From: Streptomyces asiaticus
GTDB lineage: Bacteria; Actinomycetota; Actinomycetes; Streptomycetales; Streptomycetaceae
Length of the DNA stretch: 64,000 nucleotides
Direction: 5' to 3'
Assembly (NCBI RefSeq): GCF_018138715.1
Contig: NZ_JAGSHX010000006.1
Span: 2,046,001 to 2,110,000 of the forward strand
Both the position numbers and the translations under genes were made by a program. Shown piece by piece: positions 1 to 7,680 of this stretch; the first letter of the stretch is position 1; each line of letters begins with the position of its first letter. Below the pieces are notes generated by a model that was not told the DNA's origin, did no database searches, and saw nothing but the letters and a program-made list of their open reading frames with translations.

Positions 1-138
1 GGCCGGCCCGACGACGCGGCCGCCCGGCGCCGGCTGACGCTGTGGTGGCAGGAGCGGTCCGGCCCCGCGCCCCTGCCGTCCCACCCGGCGGCACGGCTGG
101 CCCGCCGGGTCCGGCTCGCGCTGAGCGGGGGGCGGTGA
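1..138 (+). CDS. C-terminal end of an unidentified gene entering from the left edge
   Basis: An open frame runs from the first base to a TGA at 136-138 and encodes the last 45 residues of a protein. The segment is Arg/Ala/Pro-rich with a WWQERSG stretch and no recognisable motif. Its stop overlaps the likely GTG start (135) of the next gene in a GTGA arrangement, so the two are probably translationally coupled. From family knowledge, TIGR04222 proteins with Cys/Gly tails often sit next to a DUF692 (multinuclear iron oxidase) gene, so this may be the end of such a gene. That identity is inference from context only. Confidence 0.5.
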   Translation, partial: GRPDDAAARRRLTLWWQERSGPAPLPSHPAARLARRVRLALSGGR

Positions 139-1163
139 GCGCCGTGAGCACGATCGTGACCCTGATCTACCTGGTGGTCGCCGTGTCGTCGGCGGTGCTC
201 ATCTCCGGAACGGTCCGGGCCCGGCGCAGGGAGGTCTCCGGGCCGGTGTACGCCCAGACGCACGACCTGCTGGAGGCCGCGTTCCTGGCGGGCGGGCCGG
301 GGCGGGTGGCGGACACCGTGATCAGCGCGATGTACGCGGACGGGCGGCTGGCGATCGGCGGCCCGGGCGTGGTCTCGGTACGGCAGCCGATCGCCCACGG
401 TCCGGTCGAGGAGGAGCTGCTGCGGCTGTGCGCCATCTCCCCGCACGGCGGCCTGAAGTGGCTGCGCCGGGAGCTGATGCGCAGTCCGGTGGTGCAGGCG
501 ATCGGCGACCAGCTGGCGGGGCGCGGGCTGATGGTGCGGCCGGACGCCCTCCGGTTCTGGCACCGGCTGGCACGGCTCCAGGTCGGGCTCTGCTTCGCGG
601 GCACGTTCCTGGGCATCGCGATGGCCATCAACATCACGGACAGCGACGAACTTCCGCTGATCCTCAAGATCGCCCCCGCGCTGTTCGCCGGCTTCCTCGT
701 GGGCGGGATCTGTGCCGGTGCGGGCAAGCGTCGACTGACCGCCGCCGGGCAGCGGGCGCTGGCGACGTACCGGAGGGAGTCCGGGGTCGGCATACGGCGC
801 GCCCGGTCCGTCGGCCAACCGGCGGTGGTCCCCGTGGCGGTCGTCGTCGCCCTGACCGGTGCGGCCGCCCTGGCGGACGATCCACTGCTGCGGGCCCAAC
901 TGCTGGACGCGCAAAAGGTGCCCGCCACCGCAGGTTCGTCGGGATCCTCGGGGTCCTCGGACTCCGGCGGCGGAGCGTGGTGCGGAGGTGGAGGCGGAGA
1001 CGGCGGCGGCTCCGGCTGCGGAGGCTCCTCATGCGGCGGCTCGTCCTGCGGCGGAGGCGGCGGCGGTTCGGGTTGCGGCGGGGGCGGCGGCTGCGGAGGT
1101 GGTGGCGGGGGCGGCGGCTGCGGAGGCGGCGGCGGGGGCGGCGGCTGCGGAGGCGGCGGCTGA
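135..1163 (+). CDS. TIGR04222-type membrane protein with a Cys/Gly-rich tail
   Basis: A 342-residue protein of unknown function. The GTG at 135 is chosen because it overlaps the upstream stop, and a membrane segment (about residues 5-25) follows at once. A conserved domain with LLEAAFLAGGPGRVADT and an MYADGRL motif follows, the hallmark of the TIGR04222 family, then two or three further hydrophobic segments (about residues 145-275). From about residue 270 the protein becomes low-complexity. Eight cysteines between residues 283 and 338 are separated by Gly/Ser runs such as GCGGGGGGGGCGGGG. A shorter paralogue without the tail lies at 2259. The function of the family is not established. The tail looks like a substrate for cysteine modification or metal binding rather than a folded domain, but this is inference. 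Confidence 0.8.
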   Translation: MSAVSTIVTLIYLVVAVSSAVLISGTVRARRREVSGPVYAQTHDLLEAAFLAGGPGRVADTVISAMYADGRLAIGGPGVVSVRQPIAHGPVEEELLRLCAISPHGGLKWLRRELMRSPVVQAIGDQLAGRGLMVRPDALRFWHRLARLQVGLCFAGTFLGIAMAINITDSDELPLILKIAPALFAGFLVGGICAGAGKRRLTAAGQRALATYRRESGVGIRRARSVGQPAVVPVAVVVALTGAAALADDPLLRAQLLDAQKVPATAGSSGSSGSSDSGGGAWCGGGGGDGGGSGCGGSSCGGSSCGGGGGGSGCGGGGGCGGGGGGGGCGGGGGGGGCGGGG

Positions 1164-1190
1164 GCCGCCACGACGAAAGGCCGCGCCGCG

Positions 1191-2110
1191 GCCGGAAGGC
1201 CCAGCGGCGGCCGGAAGGCCCAGCGGCGGCCGGAAGGCCCAGCGGCGGCCGGAAGGCCCAGCGCGGCCGCCGGGCACGGGTGGGCAGCGGTGGGCACCGG
1301 GGGGCATCGCCGGACAGCGGGGGCACCGTCGGGCACGAGTGGGCACCGGGGGGCATCGCCGGACATCCTGTGGGCAGCGGGGCACCGCCGGGCACCGGGG
1401 GGACCGCCGGACATCCTGTGGGCAGCGGTGGACATCCGGTGGGCGCCGGTGGACACCGCCGGACAGCGGGGGGCCGGGCACCGGGGGGACCGCCGGACAC
1501 CAGAGGGCACCGGTGGGCACCGCCGGCGCCGGTGAGGCCCGCCGAGTCCGGGCAGCCGACCGCGGCCCGACCGAGCCGAGCAGCGGCGGGTCAAGCCGCC
1601 GGGCCCCAGGGCCTGGAGCGGAGTCCCGGCCGGGGTCTGGGGCGAGCCCCGCTCCGGAGCCTGGAGCGGACCCTCGGTCCAGGGCTTGGAGCGGACCCTT
1701 GGCCCAGGGGCCTGAGGCGGGGGCCTGAGGCGGGGGCCTGAGACGGGCCCCGTTCCGGGGCCTGGAGCCAACCCCGGTCGGGGTCTGGAGCGGAGCCCAG
1801 GTCCAGGGGCCTGGAGCGGACCCTTGGCCCAGGAGCCTGAGGCGGGGGCCTGAGACAGGCCCCATTCCGGGGCCTGGAGCCAACCCCGGTCGGGGTCTGG
1901 AGCGGAGCCCAGGTCCAGGGGCCTGGAGCGGACCCTTGGCCCAGGAGCCTGAGGCGGGGGCCTGAGACAGGCCCCCGGTCCGGGGCCTGGAGCCAACCCC
2001 CGGTCGGGGTCTGGAGCGGAGCCCCGCTCCAGGGCCTGGAGCGGGCCCCCGGCCGGAGTCTGGGGCGGAGCCCCGGTCCGGGGTCTGGGGCGGAGCCCCA
2101 GTTTCGGGGA
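1191..2110. repeat. GC-rich intergenic tandem repeats in three blocks
   Basis: The 1.1 kb between the two TIGR04222 genes has no credible gene. Block one (1191-1266) is four copies of a 19-bp unit beginning gccggaaggcccagcgg. Block two (about 1270-1510) is irregular, built from gggcaccgg and ggacatcctgtgggcagcgg units. Block three (about 1600-2105) holds units with a period of 112-113 bp; the ccggggcctgg anchor recurs at 1755, 1867 and 1980. Long proline-rich reading frames here are by-products of the repeats. The block ends in the ggggaggggcggggaggggag motif common to other intergenic regions of this window. Confidence 0.85.
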
Positions 2111-2234
2111 GGGGCGGGGAGGGGAGCAGCCCGCCGCAGGCGTCCCAAACCGCCCGACACCCCGCCGCGGGCCTGCCCGGCGCGCGCCGCATTCTCGCGA
2201 GTCGTTCATATCGTGAAAACTGTGGCGCGGCGGT

Positions 2235-2258
2235 GGCCGAGTCGAGTAGAACTCGGCC
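2235..2258 (+). promoter_or_regulatory. Hairpin directly before the start codon of the second TIGR04222 gene
   Basis: The perfect 8-bp inverted repeat ggccgagt/actcggcc (2235-2242 and 2251-2258, 8-nt loop) ends on the base before the ATG at 2259. No purine-rich ribosome site is visible. The hairpin would occupy the ribosome landing zone, so it may limit translation, or the sequence may act as a DNA operator. Confidence 0.4.
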
Positions 2259-3065
2259 ATGTTGTGGGTCCTCTTCCTGCTCGTCGCGTGGGGCGCCGCG
2301 GTCGTCAGTTGCACGCGGCTGTGCCTGGCGGCGGTGGCCGCCGCTCAGCCGATGGAGCCCGATCCGGGAGCGGACAGGAAGGGGCTGAGCCTGTACGAGG
2401 CGGCGTTCCTGTCCGGCGGGCCGCGGCGGGTGGGGGATCTGGCGCTCGTCACGATGTATCGGGAGCGGCGGCTGCTGCTCGCGCACACCGGCTGGGTCAC
2501 CGTGGTGGATCCGGACGGGCGGGACGAGCTGGAGCGGGCCGTGATCGGCGCGATAGGGCCGGAGGGCCAGGCACCGGTGCGACCGGTGCGGGTCGCGCTC
2601 GCCACCGCCGCCCCGGTGCGGGCGCTGGGCGACCGGCTGGTGGTGGCGGGGCTCGCGGTGCCCGCCTCGGCCCGTACGAATGTGGCGGTCGCGGTGCGGC
2701 ATGTGCGGGCGGCCTGCGTGCTGGTGCTGGCGACGGCGGCCGCCGCGCTGCTGCTGGTGCCGCCCGCGGACGGGCGCGGTCAGGTGGCCGCGTGGTTCGT
2801 GCTGCCGCTGCTGCTCACGGCGAGCTGTCTGCTGATCGCCCGGGTCGAGGCGCATCCGTACTCGCGGTGGGCCTCCCCCGTCGGGCAGCGGCTGCTGGGC
2901 CGGATCGACGTGCCCCCGCGGCGGACCCTTGCCCAGCGCTCCGGCGGCGACGCGGACGGCGGTGACGACGACGGCGACCTGCTCACCGCGCTCGCCGTGC
3001 ACGGCACCGCCGCCCTCCCCGACCCGGCGCTGCGCGCGGCTCTGAAGACGCATTGGGGTCATTGA
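2259..3065 (+). CDS. TIGR04222-type membrane protein, tail-less paralogue
   Basis: A 268-residue membrane protein. The N-terminal segment (about residues 1-25) is hydrophobic and is followed by LYEAAFLSGGPRRVGDLAL and MYRERRLLL, which align directly with the gene at 135. Two more hydrophobic stretches lie at about residues 148-168 and 178-195. Unlike its neighbour it ends in an Asp/Gly-rich segment (GGDADGGDDDGD) and then ALKTHWGH, with no cysteine-rich tail. The ATG at 2259 is the only start that keeps the N-terminal membrane segment intact. The function is unknown. It is separated from its paralogue by about 1.1 kb of repeats. Confidence 0.78.
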   Translation: MLWVLFLLVAWGAAVVSCTRLCLAAVAAAQPMEPDPGADRKGLSLYEAAFLSGGPRRVGDLALVTMYRERRLLLAHTGWVTVVDPDGRDELERAVIGAIGPEGQAPVRPVRVALATAAPVRALGDRLVVAGLAVPASARTNVAVAVRHVRAACVLVLATAAAALLLVPPADGRGQVAAWFVLPLLLTASCLLIARVEAHPYSRWASPVGQRLLGRIDVPPRRTLAQRSGGDADGGDDDGDLLTALAVHGTAALPDPALRAALKTHWGH

Positions 3066-3150
3066 CCCCGACACCGCGGCCCGGTGCTTTACATGGTCAT
3101 CCAGCGCGCCAAATATCCCTTTCATCGCGCGATGCACGAAGGGATGGCCA

Positions 3151-5010
3151 GTGAGAGCAGCAGCGCTGTACGGCATCCTCGGGCCGCTGTCCCTGTCGCT
3201 GGCCATGAGCGCCCTGCTCGCGACGCCCGCCACCGGCCGCCCGCTCGCCGCGGCCACCGCCCCCGCTGCCGCCACGAATCCCGCGACGCCCACCGCGTCC
3301 ACCAGGTCCGCCACGGCCCCGGCCGGTACGGCGGGCGCGTCCTCCGCGACCCGTTCGGCCCCCGCCGCCTCCACCGCGCCCGTCGCCACCGCCGCGCCCG
3401 CCTGGACCACCTGGTCCGCCCCACCCGCCTCGGTCGCCCCGGCCGCCGCCCCGTACGGCGGCGCGGCCGCGACCCGCGGCGTGGCGTTCGCCGCCCGGCG
3501 CGCGGCGCAGCGCGGTGTCGCCTTCCACCGCTGCCCCCGAGCCGAGGCGCTGGCCGCCCCCATCACCTGCGGAAAGGTCTCCGTACCGCTCGACTACGCC
3601 CGTCCCCGCGGCAAGCACATCTCCCTCACCGTCAGCCGGATCCGGGCCACCGGCCCGAAGGCGCGGCGTCAGGGCGCGCTGGTCTACAACCCCGGCGGAC
3701 CGGGCGCCTCCAGCATGGCGTTCCCCGAGTACGCGGCCGAGGACGCCTTCCGCCGGGTGGCCACCGCCTACGACTTCGTCGGCTACGCCCCACGGGGTGT
3801 GGGCCGCTCCGCCCCGCTGTCCTGCCAGCGGCCGTCGGCCTACGCCAAGGCGCCGACCAGCTCCCCGCCGCACCCCACGGCCGCCTTCAAACGGCGGCTG
3901 GTGGCGCGGGCGCGCGCCTACGCCCGGGGCTGTGTGCGCCGCTCGGGCCGCGCGCTCGCGCACTACACCACGCTGAACAACGCCCGTGACCTTGAGGTGT
4001 TGCGCGCCGCGCTGGGCCAGCGGCGGCTCACCTTCGTGGGCGCCTCGTACGGCACGTACTACGGGGCCATGTACGCCACGCTCTTCCCGGGGCGGGTGCG
4101 CCGGATGGTCTTCGACAGCGTGGTCAACCCCGCCCCCCGGTGGATCTGGTACCGCGACAACCTCGACCAGTCGCTGGCCTTCGAGCGGCGCTGGCGGGAC
4201 TGGCGCCGCTGGGTCGCCCGGCACCACACCGTCTACCACCTGGGCGCCACCGCGGACCGGGTGCTCGCCTCGTACGACAGGGCACGGCGGCGGCTGGCGC
4301 GTAAGCCGGCGCGCGGGGTCGTCGGCACCGCCCAGCTCCAGAGCGCGTTCCTGAGGACCGGCTACAACGACGCCTACTGGGACCCGGCCGCCCGGGCGCT
4401 GGCCGCGTATCTGCGCGGCGACCCCGAGCCGCTGATCGAGCTCGCGGCGCCCGATCCGGCGGAGGCGGCCGACGACGAGAACGGCAACGCCGTCTACACC
4501 GCCGTGGAGTGCAACGACGCGCCCTGGCCGCGCGCCTGGGCCACCTGGGACCGCGACAACACCGCCCTCGCCCGCCGCGCGCCCTTCGAGACCTGGGACA
4601 ACGTGGCGATGAACCTGCCGTGCGCCTTCTGGCCGCTGAAGCCCGGCCGCCCCCTCGACGTGGGGAACCTGGAGGCCGTGGGCCCCCGGAGGACGGGCCG
4701 GGTCACGGTGCCGCCGGTGCTGCTGCTGTCAGCGGAGCGGGACGCGGCCACGCCGTACGCGGGGGCGAAGGAGCTGTGGCACCGACTGCCCGGCTCCTCG
4801 CTGGTGACCGAGCGGAAGGCGGGGACGCACGGGCTGTGGGGCGGTCCGAACGACTGCGTCAACCGCCATGTGGACACCTATCTGCTGACCGGGAAGACCC
4901 CGGGCCGGTCCGCCTTCTGCGCCCCGCGCCCGGAGCCCACGCCTCTGCCGGAACCGGCCCCGCTGCCCGAGTCGGGCAAGCAGCCTGCGGCGATCCCGGG
5001 CACGCCGTAG
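3151..5010 (+). CDS. Secreted alpha/beta-hydrolase, tripeptidyl-aminopeptidase family
   Basis: A 619-residue secreted serine hydrolase of the Streptomyces tripeptidyl aminopeptidase (TAP/SlpD/SlpE, peptidase S33) type, which releases short peptides from protein N-termini outside the cell. The GTG start at 3151 follows a gaaggga ribosome site. Residues 1-30 form a signal peptide, followed by an unusually long Ala/Thr/Pro-rich linker to about residue 120. The oxyanion segment NPGGPGAS is present. The nucleophile is Ser299 in GASYGTYYG, with Asp531 in SAERDAATP and His560 in GTHGLW. The C-terminal domain has the family cysteine in NDCVNRH. It is convergent with hemQ across a repeat-rich gap. The long low-complexity linker is the oddest feature. 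Confidence 0.88.
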   Translation: MRAAALYGILGPLSLSLAMSALLATPATGRPLAAATAPAAATNPATPTASTRSATAPAGTAGASSATRSAPAASTAPVATAAPAWTTWSAPPASVAPAAAPYGGAAATRGVAFAARRAAQRGVAFHRCPRAEALAAPITCGKVSVPLDYARPRGKHISLTVSRIRATGPKARRQGALVYNPGGPGASSMAFPEYAAEDAFRRVATAYDFVGYAPRGVGRSAPLSCQRPSAYAKAPTSSPPHPTAAFKRRLVARARAYARGCVRRSGRALAHYTTLNNARDLEVLRAALGQRRLTFVGASYGTYYGAMYATLFPGRVRRMVFDSVVNPAPRWIWYRDNLDQSLAFERRWRDWRRWVARHHTVYHLGATADRVLASYDRARRRLARKPARGVVGTAQLQSAFLRTGYNDAYWDPAARALAAYLRGDPEPLIELAAPDPAEAADDENGNAVYTAVECNDAPWPRAWATWDRDNTALARRAPFETWDNVAMNLPCAFWPLKPGRPLDVGNLEAVGPRRTGRVTVPPVLLLSAERDAATPYAGAKELWHRLPGSSLVTERKAGTHGLWGGPNDCVNRHVDTYLLTGKTPGRSAFCAPRPEPTPLPEPAPLPESGKQPAAIPGTP

Positions 5011-5027
5011 GTGAGCGTGAGTGACGC

Positions 5028-5412
5028 CCGCGGGCGGCTTTCCCCTCCCCGCCCCTTCCCGACACCTGACGATATGCGGCTCCGCCGCGTGGGGGGGCTC
5101 CGCCCCAGACCCCGGGCGGGCGGCCCGGACGTGCGCCGTCATCCACTGAGCTGCTCGCGGCAACGGCCGACTCATCGGCCCACGGGGGCTCGCCGACTCG
5201 TCCACCCACGGGGTCTGGGGGCGAAGCGAAACCGGAGCTCCGCCCCGCACCCCGACCGGACGGCCCCGATGTGCGCGGGCGTCCGCTGCACTGATCGCGA
5301 CGACGGTCGACTCGTCCACCACCGGGGTCTGGGGCGGAGCCCCTGCCACGCGGCGGAGCCGCATATCGATGCTGTGGGAAGGGGCGGGGAGGGGAGACAC
5401 CCACCGGACAAC
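5028..5412. repeat. Intergenic inverted-repeat block between convergent genes
   Basis: The 413 bp between the hydrolase and hemQ carry no gene. The ends are inverted copies of one motif: tttcccctccccgccccttcc near 5040 and ggaaggggcggggaggggag near 5380. Inside are gatatgcggctccgccgcg and its complement, plus repeated ggggtctggggcggagcc units. The whole can fold into a very large imperfect hairpin and probably acts as a bidirectional terminator. The same motifs recur near 2100, 14640-14815 and 26215-26925. Confidence 0.75.
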
Positions 5413-5423
5413 CCGTAAGGGCG

Positions 5424-6140
5424 TCAGGCCAGACCGGCGACGAGCTCGGAGAGCGCCTTGCGGCGCCCGGTGTAGAACGGCACCTCCTCGCGCACGTGCC
5501 GGCGCGCCTCGGAGCCGCGCAGGTGGCGCATCAGGTCGACGATGCGGTGCAGTTCGTCCGCCTCGAAGGCCAGGATCCACTCGTAGTCGCCGAGCGAGAA
5601 GGACGCCACCGTGTTGGCGCGCACATCGGGGTAGCCGCGGGCCATCTTGCCGTGGTCCGCGAGCATCTTGCGGCGGTCCTCGTCGGGCAGCAGGTACCAG
5701 TCGTAGGAGCGCACGAACGGGTACACGCTGACGTACTCGCGCGCGTTCTCGTCCGCGAGGAACGCCGGGATGTGGGACTTGTTGAACTCGGCCGGGCGGT
5801 GCAGCGCCATGTTGGACCACACCGGCTCAAGGTGCCGCCCGAGCCGGGTGCGGCGGAAGAGGTTGTACGCCTCCTGGAGGGCGTCGGAGGTCTCCGAGTG
5901 CCACCAGATCATGACGTCCGCGTCGGCGCGCAGCCCGGACACGTCGTAGGTGCCGCGCACGGTGACGTCCTTGGCGGCGAGCTGGGAGAAGAGCTCCTCG
6001 ACCTCGTCGGCGTAGCCGGTGCGGTCCTCCGGCAGCACATCGCGCAGCCGGAACACCGACCACAGGGTGTAGCGGATGACCTCGTTGAGGTCCTTGGCCT
6101 TCTTACCGGCGTTGGGAGTCTTCTCAGGTGCAGCAGTCAT
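5424..6140 (-). CDS. hemQ: Coproheme decarboxylase HemQ (ChdC)
   Basis: A 238-residue cytoplasmic enzyme that converts iron-coproporphyrin III to heme b by two oxidative decarboxylations, the last step of the coproporphyrin-dependent heme pathway of actinobacteria. It has the chlorite-dismutase fold sequence throughout. The catalytic tyrosine is expected at Tyr140 in [10 protein letters not shown], and the heme-ligand histidine at His163 in ADHGKMAR. Length is typical. The ATG at 6140 lies 4 bp after the hemY stop, so hemY-hemQ form an operon read leftwards. Nothing is unusual in the protein. Confidence 0.95.
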   Translation of the reverse strand: MTAAPEKTPNAGKKAKDLNEVIRYTLWSVFRLRDVLPEDRTGYADEVEELFSQLAAKDVTVRGTYDVSGLRADADVMIWWHSETSDALQEAYNLFRRTRLGRHLEPVWSNMALHRPAEFNKSHIPAFLADENAREYVSVYPFVRSYDWYLLPDEDRRKMLADHGKMARGYPDVRANTVASFSLGDYEWILAFEADELHRIVDLMRHLRGSEARRHVREEVPFYTGRRKALSELVAGLA

Positions 6141-6144
6141 GGCC

Positions 6145-7680
6145 CTATTCTCGCTCTCCGGCTCCGGCGCCCGGCTCCAGGGTGGCCGTCAGGGAGCCCA
6201 GCAGCTCATCGGCCGCCTTACGGGCGCTGCCGACGCACGCCGGGATGCCGACCCCGTCGTAGAGGGCGCCGCACACCGCCAGCCCGGGCACCTTGGCGGC
6301 CTCGGCGCGGATGCGGGCGACCCGGTCGAGATGGCCCACCGGGTACTGGGGCAGTCCGCCGTCCCAGCGGTCCACCCGGCTCGCGACGGGCTTCGCCGCC
6401 AGGCCGACGGCCTCGCCGAGATCGGTGAGCGACATCCTTACCAGATCGGCGTCGTCCCGCTTCAGATCCACCTCGTCGTCAAACCGCCCGATCGAGGTAC
6501 GCAGCACGAAGAGCTCGGGACCGGCGTCGCGCAGCCAGCCCCACTTACGGCTGGAGAACGTCGCCGCCTTGATCGTCCGGCCGTCGACCGGCGGCACCAG
6601 GAAGCCGCTGCCCTCGGCGAGCGAGGCCATATCGGTGCGTCGGAAGGCCATGGTGACCAGCGCCATCGAGGCGTAGTCGACGGTGGCCAGCTCGGCGGAG
6701 GCGGCCGGGGCCGCGGCGGCCAGCAGCCGGGCGGCGGCGGGCGCGGGGACCGCCAGCACCACGGCGTCCGCCGACACCACCGGCGGGCCGCCCGTACCAC
6801 CCGTGCCGTACCCGCCGCCCGTACCACCCGTGCCGTCCACGGCCCCCGTGCCGCCCGTACCGCCCGCGTCGTCCACCGTGACGGTCCAGCCGTCTGCGGT
6901 GCGCCGCAGCTCCCGTACGGGCGCCCCGGTGCGGATCTCGCCGCCCGCGGCCCGTACGGCGTCGGCGACCGCGAGCGGCAGCCGCCCGATCCCGCCGTCG
7001 ATGCCCATGAACACCGGGCCGTCCTGCCGTCGCGCCGAGCGCTCGGCCAGCTCCCGGACACCCTCGGTCAGCGGGCGGCCCGACTGGGCCACCTCGAACA
7101 GGGTGGGGACCGACGCGCGCATCGAGGTGCGGTACACATCGCCCGCGTACACCCCGCCCAGCAGCGGTTCCACCAGCCGGTCCACGACCTCGCGGCCGAG
7201 CCGCTCCGCCAGATACCCGCCGAGCGCCACGTCCTCGCCGACCGGCGTGGGCGGCAGCTCGCGGTCGCGGGCGATCCGGGCCAGCCCCTCCTCCGAGATC
7301 ACCCCGGACGCGGCCAGCGGCTCCAGATCGCCGGGGACGCCCATCACATGCCCCTTGGGCATCGGGCGCAGCCCGCCGCGCGTCCAGAGCGAGGCGGTCG
7401 CCGTCGCGGGCGGCTGAAGCCGGTCGCCGAGGCCCACGGCGCGCGCCAGCTCGACCGCCTCCGGGCGGCGGGCGAGCATCGACTCGGCGCCCAGGTCCAC
7501 CGGTACGCCCTCGATCTCGCCCGAGCGCAGCTTGCCGCCGAGCCGCCCCGACGCCTCCAGGACCGTCACCCGCGCCCCGCCGTCCAGCAGCCGGTGGGCC
7601 GCCGCGAGGCCCGCGATTCCGCCGCCGATGACCACGACATGGCCGGTGCGCCCCGCCCCCGGGGTGTTCGCCGCTCTCAT
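6145..7680 (-). CDS. hemY: Coproporphyrinogen III oxidase (HemY/CgoX type)
   Basis: A 511-residue FAD enzyme that oxidises coproporphyrinogen III to coproporphyrin III; it was formerly called protoporphyrinogen oxidase (HemG/HemY). The N-terminal dinucleotide-binding motif [17 protein letters not shown] lies at residues 16-31 and is followed by [10 protein letters not shown]. The C-terminal FAD motif includes [10 protein letters not shown] and [18 protein letters not shown] Gly/Thr-rich insertion (about residues 271-299, repeats of GTGGTGG) interrupts the middle of the protein and is coded by short GTG/CCG-type DNA repeats. The ATG overlaps the pobR stop by 4 bp (ATGA), so hemY is probably translationally coupled to that upstream regulator gene. 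It is followed 4 bp later by hemQ. Confidence 0.93.
   Translation of the reverse strand: MRAANTPGAGRTGHVVVIGGGIAGLAAAHRLLDGGARVTVLEASGRLGGKLRSGEIEGVPVDLGAESMLARRPEAVELARAVGLGDRLQPPATATASLWTRGGLRPMPKGHVMGVPGDLEPLAASGVISEEGLARIARDRELPPTPVGEDVALGGYLAERLGREVVDRLVEPLLGGVYAGDVYRTSMRASVPTLFEVAQSGRPLTEGVRELAERSARRQDGPVFMGIDGGIGRLPLAVADAVRAAGGEIRTGAPVRELRRTADGWTVTVDDAGGTGGTGAVDGTGGTGGGYGTGGTGGPPVVSADAVVLAVPAPAAARLLAAAAPAASAELATVDYASMALVTMAFRRTDMASLAEGSGFLVPPVDGRTIKAATFSSRKWGWLRDAGPELFVLRTSIGRFDDEVDLKRDDADLVRMSLTDLGEAVGLAAKPVASRVDRWDGGLPQYPVGHLDRVARIRAEAAKVPGLAVCGALYDGVGIPACVGSARKAADELLGSLTATLEPGAGAGERE

Noticed and set aside
167..2314. Very long proline-rich reading frames across the repeats
   Set aside because: They come from GC-rich tandem repeats and the antisense of a real gene, change frame with each repeat and have no recognisable domain or ribosome site.
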